From Merluccius polli (Eukaryota; Chordata; Actinopteri; Gadiformes; Merlucciidae): 64,000 nt of DNA. The translations under genes and the position numbers were made by a program. The stretch spans positions 170,001 through 234,000 of the forward strand of contig JAOPHQ010003132.1 of NCBI GenBank assembly GCA_030340625.1, given 5' to 3'. The stretch's first letter is position 1. Every line of letters begins with the position of its first letter. The notes beneath the pieces are model-generated. The model was given only the letters and a program-made list of their open reading frames with translations. It did not search any database and was not told the origin of the DNA. Shown here piece after piece: positions 13,336 through 26,199 of this stretch.

Positions 13336-14442
13336 CAATGGGTGTGAGTAGAACAACGATCGTTGTGTGTGTGTTTGAGCCTGTGTCTGAGCGTGAATTT
13401 GTAAACCTGACGTCCATTAAAAACTGATTCACGTGCCCACAGAGCCGTGAACATAACCAGCGCATGCAATTAAACAAACAACAAAACAACCCCCAGGATT
13501 GAAGCATTGTGGATATACCCAATCACCTTGTACCGCTCCCTTCCACCCTGGAAGTCCACCCTGGGCCATGAGTCACCCGAGCAGCAGCCCTGTCATCATC
13601 TGGGGTGGATCCACTAACCCCTGACCCCTAGGCCCCTGCTGCTGCAGCTCTTCCATAACGCCTGCTTGGTGGGTCCTGACAGGACATTCATCATGCGGAG
13701 GAGCACCGCCGTCTACCTGGCTGTGGCTACTTGATGCGGTCCGACCAAAGACAACTACATCCCCTCCCCCCCCCCCTTCCCTAACATTGTGAAGCAATGT
13801 GAAAATAACACCTATAGGCCTACCGACACGGGGAGGAAACGCGCCGGAAACACCCCAGAATGCTCCCCACATCTAGAGTCAAAATCTGGGCCAAAAGACA
13901 TCCATCTATTTCAACTCGGAGCCAACATGTGACCCTCCAATGTGTGTCAACACAGCGTCCCACCCAATATGCTCTCCCGTCTTTTACAATGTTGTGCGAT
14001 GTTTGTTATACACCAATGCTAGTGGTTGCCATTCACAAAGCAGGTACAGCAAAGCATGCCCTTCAAGTATTACAGTAGTTGTGCTATAGTGTGTGATGGC
14101 AGGCTCGCTCAAAAGCTACAGCAATGGACGTAATGGGATCCTACGTGACTGGATTCATGCAAAGTGGCCCGATGGCTTCTGCCACCTCTCCGACTTGACT
14201 CTTCACACACGGCTAAGCGGGACTGACAGGCCAACACGCATCTCATTGGGTGCCGTGTAGAGACTTCTGTCGGAGGCAAGGGGCAATTACTTGTAAAGGC
14301 ACATTCACACACCCCCCCCTTCCCCCCCCATCCACTTCCCTTCAAATATGTTGGCACACAACTGTGTTAGTCTGAAGGCATCTAGAGTACAGTGGTGTAT
14401 GGTGTCCAAACAATGCACACACTGTTACGCTAGCGGGTGTAT

Positions 14443-14572
14443 GTACACACACACAGACACACACACACACACACACACACAAACTTACACATGCGCCCCT
14501 AGACACTTACAAGCACACACACACCTACATGTACGCTCCTACACACATACAAGCGTGCACAGACACACACCG

Positions 14573-14605
<33 letters not shown>

Positions 14606-14662
14606 CTACCCATATGCCTCTACACACATACACTTGTGTGCACGCACACAACACACACACAT
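14443..14662. repeat. CA-rich compound microsatellite
   Basis: CA runs interrupted by related blocks (tacacatgcgcccctaga, tacatgtacgctcctac, tacccatatgcctctac) that look like diverged copies of a longer unit. Confidence 0.8.
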
Positions 14663-15099
14663 GCGCCCCATCAGTCCAATGACCCATGGGTTGCCATGGT
14701 TCCTGGGAAGCACATGAAGAAGACTGCCCTCACCACGCCCTTAATGTGTGTGTGCATTCCGGGTCAACTCTAGGATTATCTGTCCGTTTGTGTCTCAGGA
14801 AAGAAAATGTTTCCGAAGACACATGACTAGTTATGATGGTTGTTTTTCTTCTCTCTCGCTCTCCGGTTTTCTGCAGGTTGTTGTATTTGTAGGTCTTAGT
14901 ACAGTGCCACTGGGTGTGGGATTAGATAGCTGAATTGTGCACATTTATCTGTTGTTAAACCACTCCTGTGTTGTCTTGGCCCCTTGTGCCTTGGGTTCGT
15001 TGTCCCTGCTACAAGGTTAACTTGATTTGACCACACTCCAGTGTGGCTGGCAGACCGTCTCCAGCAGTGTCTTTTGGTGTATTCTCACTCTGTCTATCG

Positions 15100-15530
<431 letters not shown>

Positions 15531-15649
15531 GTATGCAGAGCTCTTCATATGGTTAACTGGCGCAACTTCATTTGTCTCTCCGCCGCTGAACTCTGTAGCC
15601 CTTCTACAAAGTGATTGCTGGCCTCGCCCTGGCTTCTAGTAGTCACTTC

Positions 15650-15800
15650 TAGGTTTGGTTTTGCAGTGCCTGGGTGGCGGGGTGCAGCTTCCCCTTCCTC
15701 ACTATTCAGTGGCACACTGGCACGTCCAAGCCAGGGATCGAACCAGCAACCTTTCAGTTGCCAGACCACCCACTCTACCTCCTAGGCTACTGCCGCCCAC
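15650..15800 (-). mobile_element. tRNA-derived SINE (minus strand)
   Basis: The minus strand begins gggcggcagtagcctagg. It has an A-box (tagcctaggagg, complement of 15778-15789) and a B-box (ggttcgatccc, complement of 15734-15744) at tRNA-like spacing. These are RNA polymerase III promoter boxes of a tRNA-derived fish SINE. The 3' end near 15650 is not clear-cut. Confidence 0.75.
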
Positions 15801-15937
15801 TGTATGCATGTGTATATTATATTTCACCTCCCTGCATTGGTGTTTAGTCTTCATGTTCAGCCTTAATGTTTCACAGGTGCAGACCAAGCAATGCCAGGCC
15901 AACTGCGTATTGGGGTTACACTTATTACTGGAAAGAA

Positions 15938-16195
15938 GAAGAAGAAGAGGAAGAAGAAGAAGAAGAAATACTTTTATTAATCCCCATGGGGAAATTCCTC
16001 TCTGCATTTGACCCATCCTAGGAGCAGTGGGCTGCCACAGGGTAGCACTGGGAACCAACTCCAGATAGTTCCCTTGTCTTGGTTATGGGCAGCAGGGCAG
16101 GTGTTTTATCATGCCTGTTTTGATGATGTGGGAGGAAACCCACATGAAAATATGGAGAACATATAAACTCCACACAGTAAGGTCCCCCCCCCCCC
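15938..16195 (-). mobile_element. Fish SINE / LINE 3'-end copy (minus strand)
   Basis: On the minus strand it contains tgtggagtttatatgttctcc, then a gtgggtttcctccca segment, then cagcccactgctcctagg, gatgggtcaaatgcagag and ccccatggggattaataaaag. It ends in a TTC-rich tail (15938-15966 as GAA on plus). This layout is common in teleost genomes. A C run (16184-16202) marks the 5' side. Confidence 0.65.
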
Positions 16196-17525
16196 CCCCC
16201 CCGGGGGTTCAATACCATTGGAAATATGTTTCCTCAGCACAAGTTTGGCTCATCCAGAGCATAGGGGTTAATATAGGGGTATTTCAGCAAACAGAAGTTG
16301 TAACTCATAACTTCAGAATTGGACCGTTTTAATATACCTTTCAAGACCAGCGTTATTTATGGGTGGTTACTTCAGCAGGTTGCTATAGGTACACTGGGCA
16401 TATGTAAATGCAACAGGCATTGGTATTCTGAGCTTCACCTGTGTTCTTATACAGTGCTATTGATGGGACCGCTGTGAAAGAGGCCCAATGGAGGTAATGT
16501 GGAATAGCTTTTTGCTATCCTACACAGTCAAAACCAAAAGGTGCTTAACAAGAATAAAAGCTGCATGGTTCTCTAATTAAAACAATTCCATTGCAAGTGA
16601 TTTTAAACATATTTATGTTTGGCTTTGCTGTCGGTTAAGCACTGAATTGCATACAGCCCCTTTTTTGTTTTTTTTACTCCTGGAGAAAACCCTTTACGGA
16701 CAGAGTTCTGCTTCGGTGGCTGCTACAGCACCGCAGGGGTCAATACAAGACAGATTATTTGTTGAGGAAGGGCTTATTGAGTAGCTGGCCAATGCTTGAA
16801 TTGCAGTAGTGGGATGCAAGTGGAGTTCAATGTACAGCATTATCAAAAAGAGAGCAAAAGCCATCTCCTCAGGGCGAGAGGGATGTATTCATGCACAATC
16901 ATTTCGTACATTGCACACACCATGTCCTAACCTCTGCTATTTCTTTACAGTGCACTCAGCAAGGTTCATGAGAAATGGTTAACGTGGGAAACATATGGTT
17001 AATGCGCACATTCCCTGTGGTGCACCATCATTGAATTTTGCATAAAACATACATTAGGATGTTCTCTGGTGTATCAGCACAAATGAAAAAAAAAGTCTTC
17101 CCCCGGGGTCATTTGGATACCTGGAGTTTTTTTTGTAATGCCTGGTCATCACATCTGACCAAACGTACCCAAAGATAGTAATTTACTGGTCACACATTGA
17201 CATTTCATCACAGTTGCCGTGGGTGACATTTTATAAATCAGAACATCCATCCACAGAGGAGTGGGAGGTTTTCATTCAGAGAGGGTGCTATTAACCTCTG
17301 GTACTCATCAATGCTGGCACCTCAGTGGGTTGTAGAGGTCACTGGTTGTGAATGCAACCCAGACATTCTTGGGGTTAAAGTTACATTTTGTCGAACTGTG
17401 TGCTCGCGGACTTGAGGCAGTTTGTGTCACTTAGGATAAAAACACATTAAAGCCTGCAGCCTATTGCTCCACTGTTGGTAAGTGTGTTGCTTGTAAAGTA
17501 GAACTCGTAAAACTAATGTCCACTA

Positions 17526-17986
17526 GAGTCTCCAGGCTGGGCAATGCTAGGATGGGCCTTTTGTCAACCTTTTGTCATAATCAGACTTGGGAATAAACTG
17601 ATTTAAAGTTCTTACAGCCTGTTTTCTGCTTGATTTGATTCAGTGGTGCCCAAGGGGTTTTGATATCTGGTTATCAGTCAGTTTCTTTGGTGTAATACAC
17701 ACCTTGAGTTTTCCCAACAATGATTTGGTAAAAGGTTATACTTGTTGGTTTGTTTCTATTAATATTCAATATTCAAGTTATAATTGTAATTATTAGTTAT
17801 TTTTATGATGTATATATTTAAATGTTAAATGTTGAATGAAGTTTGTTTTGGGGAGAACTGTTGAAAACATTGAGAAAATAATGTTGATAACAACCGTATT
17901 TTCATTTCAAACTTTCATTTCAAGTGGATATACAAGAATGCACTGAGCGTTTCTCAGTGGACTGAGTCTCTAGGCTGGGCAATGCT
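17526..17986. repeat. Pair of 23-bp direct repeats 438 bp apart
   Basis: 17526-17548 and 17964-17986 share gagtctcyaggctgggca followed by atgct, with one mismatch. The second copy lies inside an inverted repeat (17928-17940 with 17990-18002). Confidence 0.8.
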
Positions 17987-19050
17987 GTACATTCTTGTAT
18001 ATTGTGGCTCACTGATGAGATTTCATTTTGGGTCACAGAGCCAAAAACTGACAGTAATCTGAGGTCCAGCAGTCCTACTATGTTATAGCACGACTTCTGG
18101 GGGAGAGACGGCACAGAGCCTGGGCAAACCTTAAAATGCAAGGGGGGGAAGGTGTGCCTTGTTTCCTATGTTGAGATATTCTACTGAAGAAAATAGGGTT
18201 AGGGTTTTTGATGAGTGCATTTCTACATTGGCCAGTCTACACGGTGTTGATTTGAGACCTTTATGGACACTTTTGAGCTCAGATTTGAGCTCGTCTGCCA
18301 TCGGACTTGAGATATTAATCTAGTCTGATTTGTGAGACTAGCCATACAGTAACTACTCGATGATGATGTACAATTGCTGAATGATGGCTGCATGTTGCTG
18401 CTGTAACAATGTTTGGCTGCACAAATAACTCACCCAATCCACACAGTGTAAATATTTTGTTTATTTGAGATAATTATAGATTATTTGATCATTTAGAATA
18501 CATTTAATAGAATAGTTGTAGGATAATTCTGTCCGCCCTTTTGTTATCCTCTGTTCCCAGAGCTGAGTGTTGTGGTGGTAACAGTAGAGGCAGGTTTATA
18601 ACTGGCATTCATAATTATAATAATTAGAATAACAAACAAGTGAAGAAGACTGTCAAACAGGCTATTCTTCATTACACTTTTATTTTCTCATGCTGTTACT
18701 GTTTGTGATGCTGCCACTGTGGCTAGAGATCCTGCAACTATCTAGCATGAAGCGTAATGATATTGGTAGCCATGGAGGACATCCTCAATCACACATCCAT
18801 CCAGCGTAGCAGCTGTCGGTTGCCGTGGAAGAGGCTCCTAGTTATGCCTCTACCCTGTGTTATGACCACTGTGCTGCCAATTGCATCTGTCTCTTGTTAG
18901 CACTTGAGGAATGCCATAATCAACATCTGCCATACAGTTGGGCCTGGGCCTACCGGTGGCTGATGCCAGTCTTGTGCCACCAATGGCATGACTAGCACAG
19001 CAACATTCAGTAACCATGTCTTCGTGGGAAGTGAATGGTCTAATCTAATC

Positions 19051-19053
<3 letters not shown>

Positions 19054-19110
<57 letters not shown>
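19054..19110. repeat. (TA)28 microsatellite
   Basis: Perfect TA tract, followed by a CA tract at 19139-19158. Confidence 0.95.
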
Positions 19111-19112
<2 letters not shown>

Positions 19113-19156
19113 GGCACACAGACAGAAGCAAAAACACAGACACACACACACACACA

Positions 19157-19202
19157 CAATTTGATTAATACATGATTAAAACATAATGTATTAATCAAAT
19201 TG
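19157..19202. repeat. Perfect 17-bp inverted repeat, 12-nt loop
   Basis: Arms 19157-19173 and 19186-19202 (caatttgattaatacat and its complement) flank gattaaaacata. AT-rich. Confidence 0.9.
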
Positions 19203-19294
19203 AATCATGTATGTAGTAGCTATACTGCTATCGATTAGCATCATGTAGCCACAACAGCTGTGTGTTAGCGTCGCCATATTCAACGGGTGAAAGC

Positions 19295-19329
19295 GCTCGC
19301 AGCTCTCACGCAGGGGGAGAGCTGCGAGC
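19295..19329. repeat. Perfect 13-bp GC-rich inverted repeat, 9-nt loop
   Basis: Arms gctcgcagctctc (19295-19307) and gagagctgcgagc (19317-19329). Loop acgcagggg. Confidence 0.92.
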
Positions 19330-19393
19330 CGGCGTGGAGATGTCACCGAGTCTCCTCTCCTTCTCCCCGAGTGACACCCAGTGGTGCTGTGCA

Positions 19394-19453
19394 CCTCGGA
19401 GGAGGAAAAGAGCGGGGGTAGCGCCTCGGAGGAAGAAAGGGTGGGGGTAGCCC
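19394..19453. repeat. 30-bp tandem duplication
   Basis: Two adjacent diverged copies starting cctcggagga (19394 and 19424) and ending gggggtag. Purine-rich. Confidence 0.8.
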
Positions 19454-21639
19454 ACAGCAGGATTAATGATGGGGAGACAGAAGGGTGCCTCAGGGCTGGT
19501 GAGGGTGGGCGGGTTATAGACTGAGCGCGCACAGGGAAGAGGAAAGAGATTAAAGGAAGCAAAGACACTAATGTGATCGGGTGGAGGGCGGGAGGGAGAG
19601 AGATAGAGCGAGAGAGAGATGCACGCAACGAGTTGAGGAAAGCACAGAGGGAGAGAAAGATGTGTAATAGATTGTGAGCATCAAGGTTAATGTCCTTAAT
19701 TTGGGGGGAAAGATGCGGATTGTGGAGGAATATTTAAATAGGCCGCGCGTCAGTATTTCGTCATCGGCCTCCGACGCGCCGTCTCCACGCTCCCCCTTGT
19801 TTTCCCTGGCTGGTGTGTTGCGTCCGGGCTCGTCTCTGCACACGCCTCTTCTCTCCCGCCGTCGGCTTGCGTAATGATCAGCGAGGGTGTTCCAGGAACT
19901 ATGATTCATGTGCCGTGTATGCGTAGTATGTGTGCTGTCCTAATGAGGATATCTCTGTATGTTAAAGGAACTGTGGTAGGTAGCTGAACAGGTAGAAAAT
20001 GCGTCCGTGAAGATGAATTGATTGAAGATGAATCAATGTTTTACTTGAATTAGGCGTGGTTGAATTATGAGATTGTGTATCAGTATGCATATCTATTTGC
20101 TTGGTACCAAAGTTCAAGCTTAGGGAAGTTCGAGCAACGATTCATTCACTGTGTGATATTTCACATACATATATTTTTAATATCTCAAAACTTGGAAAAT
20201 GACTATGATCAAGTAGGGGTTATTATTAAGGATGCCTCAGGGTTGACTTCTGACATGGCCACATATCTTTGTTTTAACTAATAATCATTTACCTATATTG
20301 GGACGTCAGATATTAATATTCTCTCTTTTTCTGCTTGGGTTTCTATCCCTCTGCTATGATGCAATGCTGACTCACATATAGATGTCTTCTCCTCTCTGCA
20401 TCTTTACCTGTGCTATGCTGCTACACTGTGTTGGCAGTTGTCAGGCGTGTGTGTGTGTCTGTGCGTGTGTGTGTGCATGTGTGTGTGCCCCCCGTCTCCG
20501 TTTCTGCTATCTGGCTAATCAGTTGCTCTCTTCTGGCTACCTCCCTCCTGCATCCTAGTCCCACGGTAAGCTAGCATCTACTGTTGGGCGGGAGAGTAAG
20601 CAGGTGCCAGTCGCTACAAGGCCGTCTTACCGTCGTCTCTGGCTGCTTGTGCTGCACCGGAGGTGGCAAGCTGATCTGGCCCCCAGTCGATGGGAACGGG
20701 CTCCCTGTGCTCCCCCACCTGCATGCACATCAAGTCATTGTATTTTGTATGATTGTATTTTTTCACCACTGCAAAATGTCACTTATCGTTTTTTTTGGAT
20801 GCTGATTTTATTCCACTTCACTTTCCTGCAACTATATCATACGTCTCCCAGACGGTGCAAGGGAAAGGCTTGAAGACATGAAATGTGCGCTGTGCTACAT
20901 TTTTCCGTGGTACCCGAGCATGACCGGTGAGGGTGTATTGACCTGCTCCAAGCCACCAGAGTGTGTGCTCTGGTGCTCCTGGCTCATACGTTATCATGTG
21001 CACTGCACACTGCTAACCTTAGTCGTTTGATAGATGTCCCCTGTATAGAATAGGAGACCCATAAGAAGAGACTGATTCACACATATTTCATCTGTAAAGA
21101 TCCCATGCATGAATGTCAACATGCAGTTCGTAATGCATGAGCAGCTTATAATGTCTAATATCTGAAACCCGGCACGGCCTTATCAAGGTTTCTGCTGATA
21201 AGTTCAATAAAAGTCAATTATTGAGTCTAGAGACTTGTAGAGTCTTGTACATTGAGAAGGCACATCACAATGGCTGCCACCAATTTGGAAGTATAGGAGC
21301 ATTGGAAAGTTAGTTACTGGGTTGGTAGTCATAGTTTTTTCATTGTTTTCAGTCATTGTTTAGTAATTAATCGTGAAATATTTGTCATTATGGGAAGACA
21401 TTGTTGCGTTTGAAACTGCCACAGCGTTTCTCATGCAAGACGTGACAAAACAAAGCCTAGGTTACGGTACATTTACGTTGATTTAGGATCGTACAGAACT
21501 CTCTTGAATCCTCTCAATATGGGCGGGGTATCACCAACAAAAACTCCCATGATGCATTCTGATATACAAGCCCTATTGCACCTCCTGACCATGTAACCAC
21601 CACTTACAGAGACTTCTCATTGTGTCTCAACAGCTCTGC

Positions 21640-22330
21640 GTGTGCTTTGGGTAGCTCATTTGAAATCCAGCAAATCCATGCATTCTGAACACTGTTCCCC
21701 ACCAGATCTCTTCACTGAGTCTTTCCGGGTTAGTGTGCACTTTCTGATGGCGTCTCTCTGGTAAGCCAGGGCTGTACATCATTGGGTTCCTGCTAGTGCT
21801 GGGAGAGCTGGTGGTGCGGACACCGCGGTGCGCATGGGGAGAGCGCAGGGGAGCGCCTGTGCGGCGTTCTGGAGGTTGGCGACGGGAGCCCTGGGTCTCT
21901 CGCCGCCTCGGTAGCAGCCTTGTGGGCATGACGGCCTGCTCTCTCAGGGCTTATAGTGGGTTCTGCCGGGGGGGGCGTCCCTCCCCAGCTGTTCCAGCGT
22001 GGCTCCTGCTTCGGCTTGTCTCCCTGATGCGGGCCACGGGGGGGTTCTGAGGGATTCGGGTCTGGAGGCGGGGCAGGATTGGGATTATTCATTTGGGAGG
22101 CCTTTTCCCTGATGGTGGGGCAACTCACTATGTAGCTCACCATGCTGTTCTTCTGAGTGTGGTTCCCGATGTCCGGCATGGGAGGGTGGTGGGGTGGGGG
22201 GGCATTGGGGGGGGCAGTATGCCCCAGATTTCTGTCAGGTCTTATGGTGTGCATTGAGGAGTGGGTTTCTCCCAGAGCTGGCAGTGTCCCGGTTGAGTGC
22301 GAGGGCTGCCTGGGCGGGTTCAGGCTTTTG
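21640..22330. other. GC-rich block, possible degenerate retroelement
   Basis: This segment is clearly richer in G and C than its surroundings. A minus-strand reading frame (22254-21793) is rich in Pro, Arg and Ser, with no recognisable domain. It could be a decayed retrotransposon gag/ORF1-like region or simply GC-rich DNA. No function assigned. Confidence 0.3.
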
Positions 22331-22647
22331 GCTATCTCTGTATGTCTGTGTTACGCTTGTGTGCTTCCTCTTTTACATATTTATTGTCTCTCTTAAACTC
22401 TCTTAAATGAAATAGCAAAGTAACTGTCTCCTCTATTTCGATTCAATTTTGATTTCTAAATGTGCAACATGTGCTTGGTAGACCCTGCTTTTACAGTGCG
22501 TATAAAATAAAGACCATTAGCATTATATTATTTCAAGTGATTGACCTCCATGTCCTTCCCGCCCACACCGCCACCACAGCCAGGTCAATCTCCCCACCTG
22601 TCCTATAAATATTCATGACGCCTCTTGCCATCGATGTGCTTGCTGCG

Positions 22648-22662
22648 GTTGCCCATGGTGAC
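22648..22662 (+). promoter_or_regulatory. RFX X-box-like motif
   Basis: gttgcc-cat-ggtgac, two half-sites with a 3-base spacer. Weak alone; see also 49740-49753. Confidence 0.25.
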
Positions 22663-22795
22663 ATCGGAGACCTGAAGACACTCTTCATTGCTCATCATGC
22701 CAGGGGTCCAATCGACAAGCTGCCACTGATTACGACATTCCAATATCCTGGATGCTGCGCCCTGTGATTCTCACACCACTGTCCCCAGCATAATA

Positions 22796-22833
22796 CTGTG
22801 TGTGTGTGTGTGCGTGTGCGTGTGTGTGTGTGA
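22796..22833. repeat. (TG)n microsatellite with C interruptions
   Basis: tgtgtgtgcgtgtgcgtgtg pattern. Confidence 0.9.
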
Positions 22834-25575
22834 GAGATGGGTGTGTGTACCTTTCTGTGCAGATTCAGTGTGTCTCTGTGTTCGTATGTCCCTGTGCCTG
22901 TGTGTCTGTCTGTGTTTGTTAGTGTGTGCAAGATGTAGGAGGCGGTTATTGTTTCGAGCTTGACCAGCAGGAAAGGTTAATTTTGTGTCATTTTTCACTG
23001 CGCTGCCTCTGTGTCCGTGCGTGAGTGCCGTGCGCGCGCACAAAGCGGGGAAGGAAGGCTGTATATATTTGTATGGCTGTGTCCTTGCCAGTATTTGCTT
23101 GGAACTAAATTTGCACAACTTTATCCTCTGCCATAACTTCCTTTAATTGATTTTTAATCAGATTTTACCGGCACTGTGAAACTAATACGCCCAAACAGCT
23201 GACACATCTCAAAAAGTTTAAATACAAACACCTTGCATCCAAGGTGAACACACATAACTAAAACTTTAATCCAAACAAAAAATGTGTCAGTATAGTGTGT
23301 GCCACTGGACCTGACATGTTTAGAGTGTCAATCTGATGTTTTTTGAACATGTCAACAATTTGCTCTGTTGTTTGTGAGGGGCGTTTCATAGCGGTTGTGC
23401 AACCTGGAAAGAAAAAAATCTGTTTTATATAAAAAATGTTTTCATCATCTGTGAAGAGAAAAGCCCGCAGGGATGATGCATTAAGGGGAACAACGCGTTA
23501 ACGCCTCTGATCTCATATGATTATAGCCACCATTTGTGGGGAACCATTGTAAGGAGTAAGGCTTTTATTTCCCAATGTGAGCAGAGAGGTACAGCGGACA
23601 CATTATGCATATGTAAATAGGCCCGGTTCAATCAGTTACTACACTGGCACCACAGGATTTGAGAGAGAGCTGTCTCTGCTTAGCAAAGTGATTGTCGGTC
23701 CATTGTACTCGACACAATCTCTGGAATTGAATTGATCTTAAAATTTCACTAGCAATGGGGCGATATGTAGATATACGCAAAACACTCATTATGAGACAAA
23801 GATAAAAGCATAAGATGATCACAAACACTTGCACTTTCAAATGAAAAAAACAGACACACTTTCAATGACGTTTGATGATGAGGTTTGAATAAGGCTCTTT
23901 TTCAACAGATAACTAATTGAACGGTTAACTGCCCAGTTCCTGAACGAGAAAGGTAAGTGAGACATGAGACGGGAGGACATGGTATTCGAGAGAGAGGAGA
24001 GAGAGAGAGCGCTGAATGAATAAAAGCCCACAAGCATCGGGCGCCTTTGATCTCATCTTTGTTTGACGGTATTATCTCTGGGAACAAAATAATACCTTCG
24101 TCTGAGCTCTGAGTCGGTAGGACAGCTACCGTTTGGTAGCGTACCCTTTGGTTATGTGTCAGACTACAAAATGTAGAAGTTATTTATTGTCTAATGTGCA
24201 GTCATACTTTAAGCCAGATGTTCAAGCTCAAGAATTCACATTTGTATTCAGACGGTATTCAAAAGAAAGCCTGCTCCACACTTGTATTAGCAGAACTAAT
24301 GTGTGAATTAATTCATATATTAATAATGTATAACTCAATGTGCCCCGGCACCTGAACCTTAAGTTGGTTCCCGGATATGTGTGCCTAATCTTTAATGTCT
24401 AATGTTTTTCTACTTCATTTCTTCATTGAAATCCTCTGGATTTGTTCAGATAAGTCAGAATTATGTATTTGTACTCGAGTACAAAATATAGACCCTGTTG
24501 TTTGGACGAGTTGTTTGAATTTGAGACTTTTGAGTTAATGCTGGCCAGACAATGTAGTTGCTGCACCCCAACCCCATTGACTAAGAATATTGTTCATTGA
24601 TTGGCTCCACAGTGGCTGATTGCCACTCCAGACATGTGTATGTGTGGAAGCAACTTTGCGATGGGCCATTATATGCACAAATTGACAGACCTCCAGAGCT
24701 CCTTGATGTGCTATTAAGTACTGCCTACTGGTTAGCTAAATACATGCTTATGGTTGATATACAAGCTACTGAGTTTCAGTCATATTCAGGATTTGTGTAA
24801 GTATAACCAAGCTAATGGTTGGAGAAGAGGGTTTTGAGGTTTATGTGTCAACTCGAAGATATTAAATTTGAGATGCTGAGATCTAAACCTTATTCATAAC
24901 AGATTGATTGACAAATTATAGGTATTATTGCCAAGTTAGGAGTTTCAAATGTTCTAGTTGTCAACACAACTATGTTTGAAAGCATGATTGGAATTTCAAT
25001 ACTAAATACTGGTACATTTTTGGTTATGTTTTTGTTTAAATTATATTATTATTAATTATACTATAACAATTTTAGCTTAAGAAATAGAGAATAATTTGCA
25101 AATGCAAGTATACTTATTGCTGTTATTTTTTTAAATACATATATGTATGTAAAACCTACCAATAAAGAGTTCACTGCCTTGCTGATGTTTAAGGTGTTTA
25201 GTGCAAAAGTATGATCAGCAAATCAAATGTAAGGATGGACTCCATCGATCTAGGCACCTCATTGATGATTTGTTGTGTCTTTGTGGGCAGTGATGGCAGC
25301 TAATTGCCAATAGCTGGGCAGACAATGATTGTGCACAGGAGAAAAGCATTCGTCATTTCATTGGGGATGTTGGCGATAACAACAATAGAATTGTGTTGGC
25401 AATGCCCTTGAATAAAGAGCAGGAAAGTCCCATTCAAATTATGTTTTTGATGTTGGTAAGTTGTTGCGTTTTTGTTTCCCTGATAGTTTTTGTTGTCTTG
25501 TGCTCATATGTATGGGTTAATGTCTAACAAAACCCGTGTCCCTCTGTCTCTTTCTCTCGCTCTCGCTCTCCCCAG

Positions 25576-25665
25576 ACCACCAACTATTTGTCAGAGGCCC
25601 AGTTTGCCATCGAGCCTCCAGAAGCCCTTGACCCGCTGTACAAGTTCCATGAAACCATTGCCAAG
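25576..25665 (+). CDS. naaladl2: NAALADL2 exon (visible exon 2 of 5), region of the lost zinc ligand
   Basis: The exon is 90 nt, phase 0 at both ends, with acceptor ccccag after a CT-rich tract and donor gtagag. It encodes fragment residues 50-79, beginning T-T-N-Y-L-S-E-A-Q-F and ending K-F-H-E-T-I-A-K. In active family members this part carries the last zinc-binding histidine in a Y-H-S-V-Y-E-T-type motif. Here the equivalent place reads L-S-E-A-Q-F-A-I-E-P-P-E. The only histidine (in F-H-E-T) aligns with a non-ligand position further along. That agrees with NAALADL2 being a catalytically dead relative. The exon is isolated by introns of 18.7 and 17.8 kb. Confidence 0.92.
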
Positions 25666-26199
25666 GTAGAGTCCTGACCTTTCCACTAAAATGCATTCAC
25701 CATATCACAACTACCTAATGCAGAACGACAGATGCCTGCCTGCATGCCCCATTGACTAAACTCAAGACATTTCATTCTCTATACATTATATAAGGCTGGT
25801 GAATCTCCCCAAATATCAACATCATTCAGATACCACCAGTACACTAGTCCTTCATCTCGGGTATTCATTTATCACCCCAGCATTCAGGTTTAGCAATCAT
25901 TTTGGTATCCAGCATGGATAGCTAGGGTAAGGCTATATGATGCTAAGTACTATTTAATTGCCAGGACGTACAAACATAAAACAATTGCATAAGAGATTTT
26001 ACAGGATTTTGTTTTTGCTTTTTGTTTTTTTTGGATGGACGCTAGATACACATATTGATGTCCATCTCCTCTTACATTTTAATAATATAGATAAAACTAA
26101 AACTTGAGCAGATGTACTGAAACTTTACTATTTATTCAGTTGTAACTGTTCAGTTGAGTTGTAACTCGAACAAGGCTGCTCCAAATGTTCCTGCCTGCC

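Noticed and set aside
13353..13366. 14-bp palindrome acaacgatcgttgt
   Set aside because: Short enough to occur by chance in 64 kb and without context.
14690..14703. Further X-box-like sequence (gttgccatggttcc)
   Set aside because: The right half-site fails at two required positions.
21793..22254. Minus-strand frame of 153 codons, Pro/Arg-rich
   Set aside because: Reflects GC-rich composition. No family recognised, so kept only as a possible degenerate retroelement.
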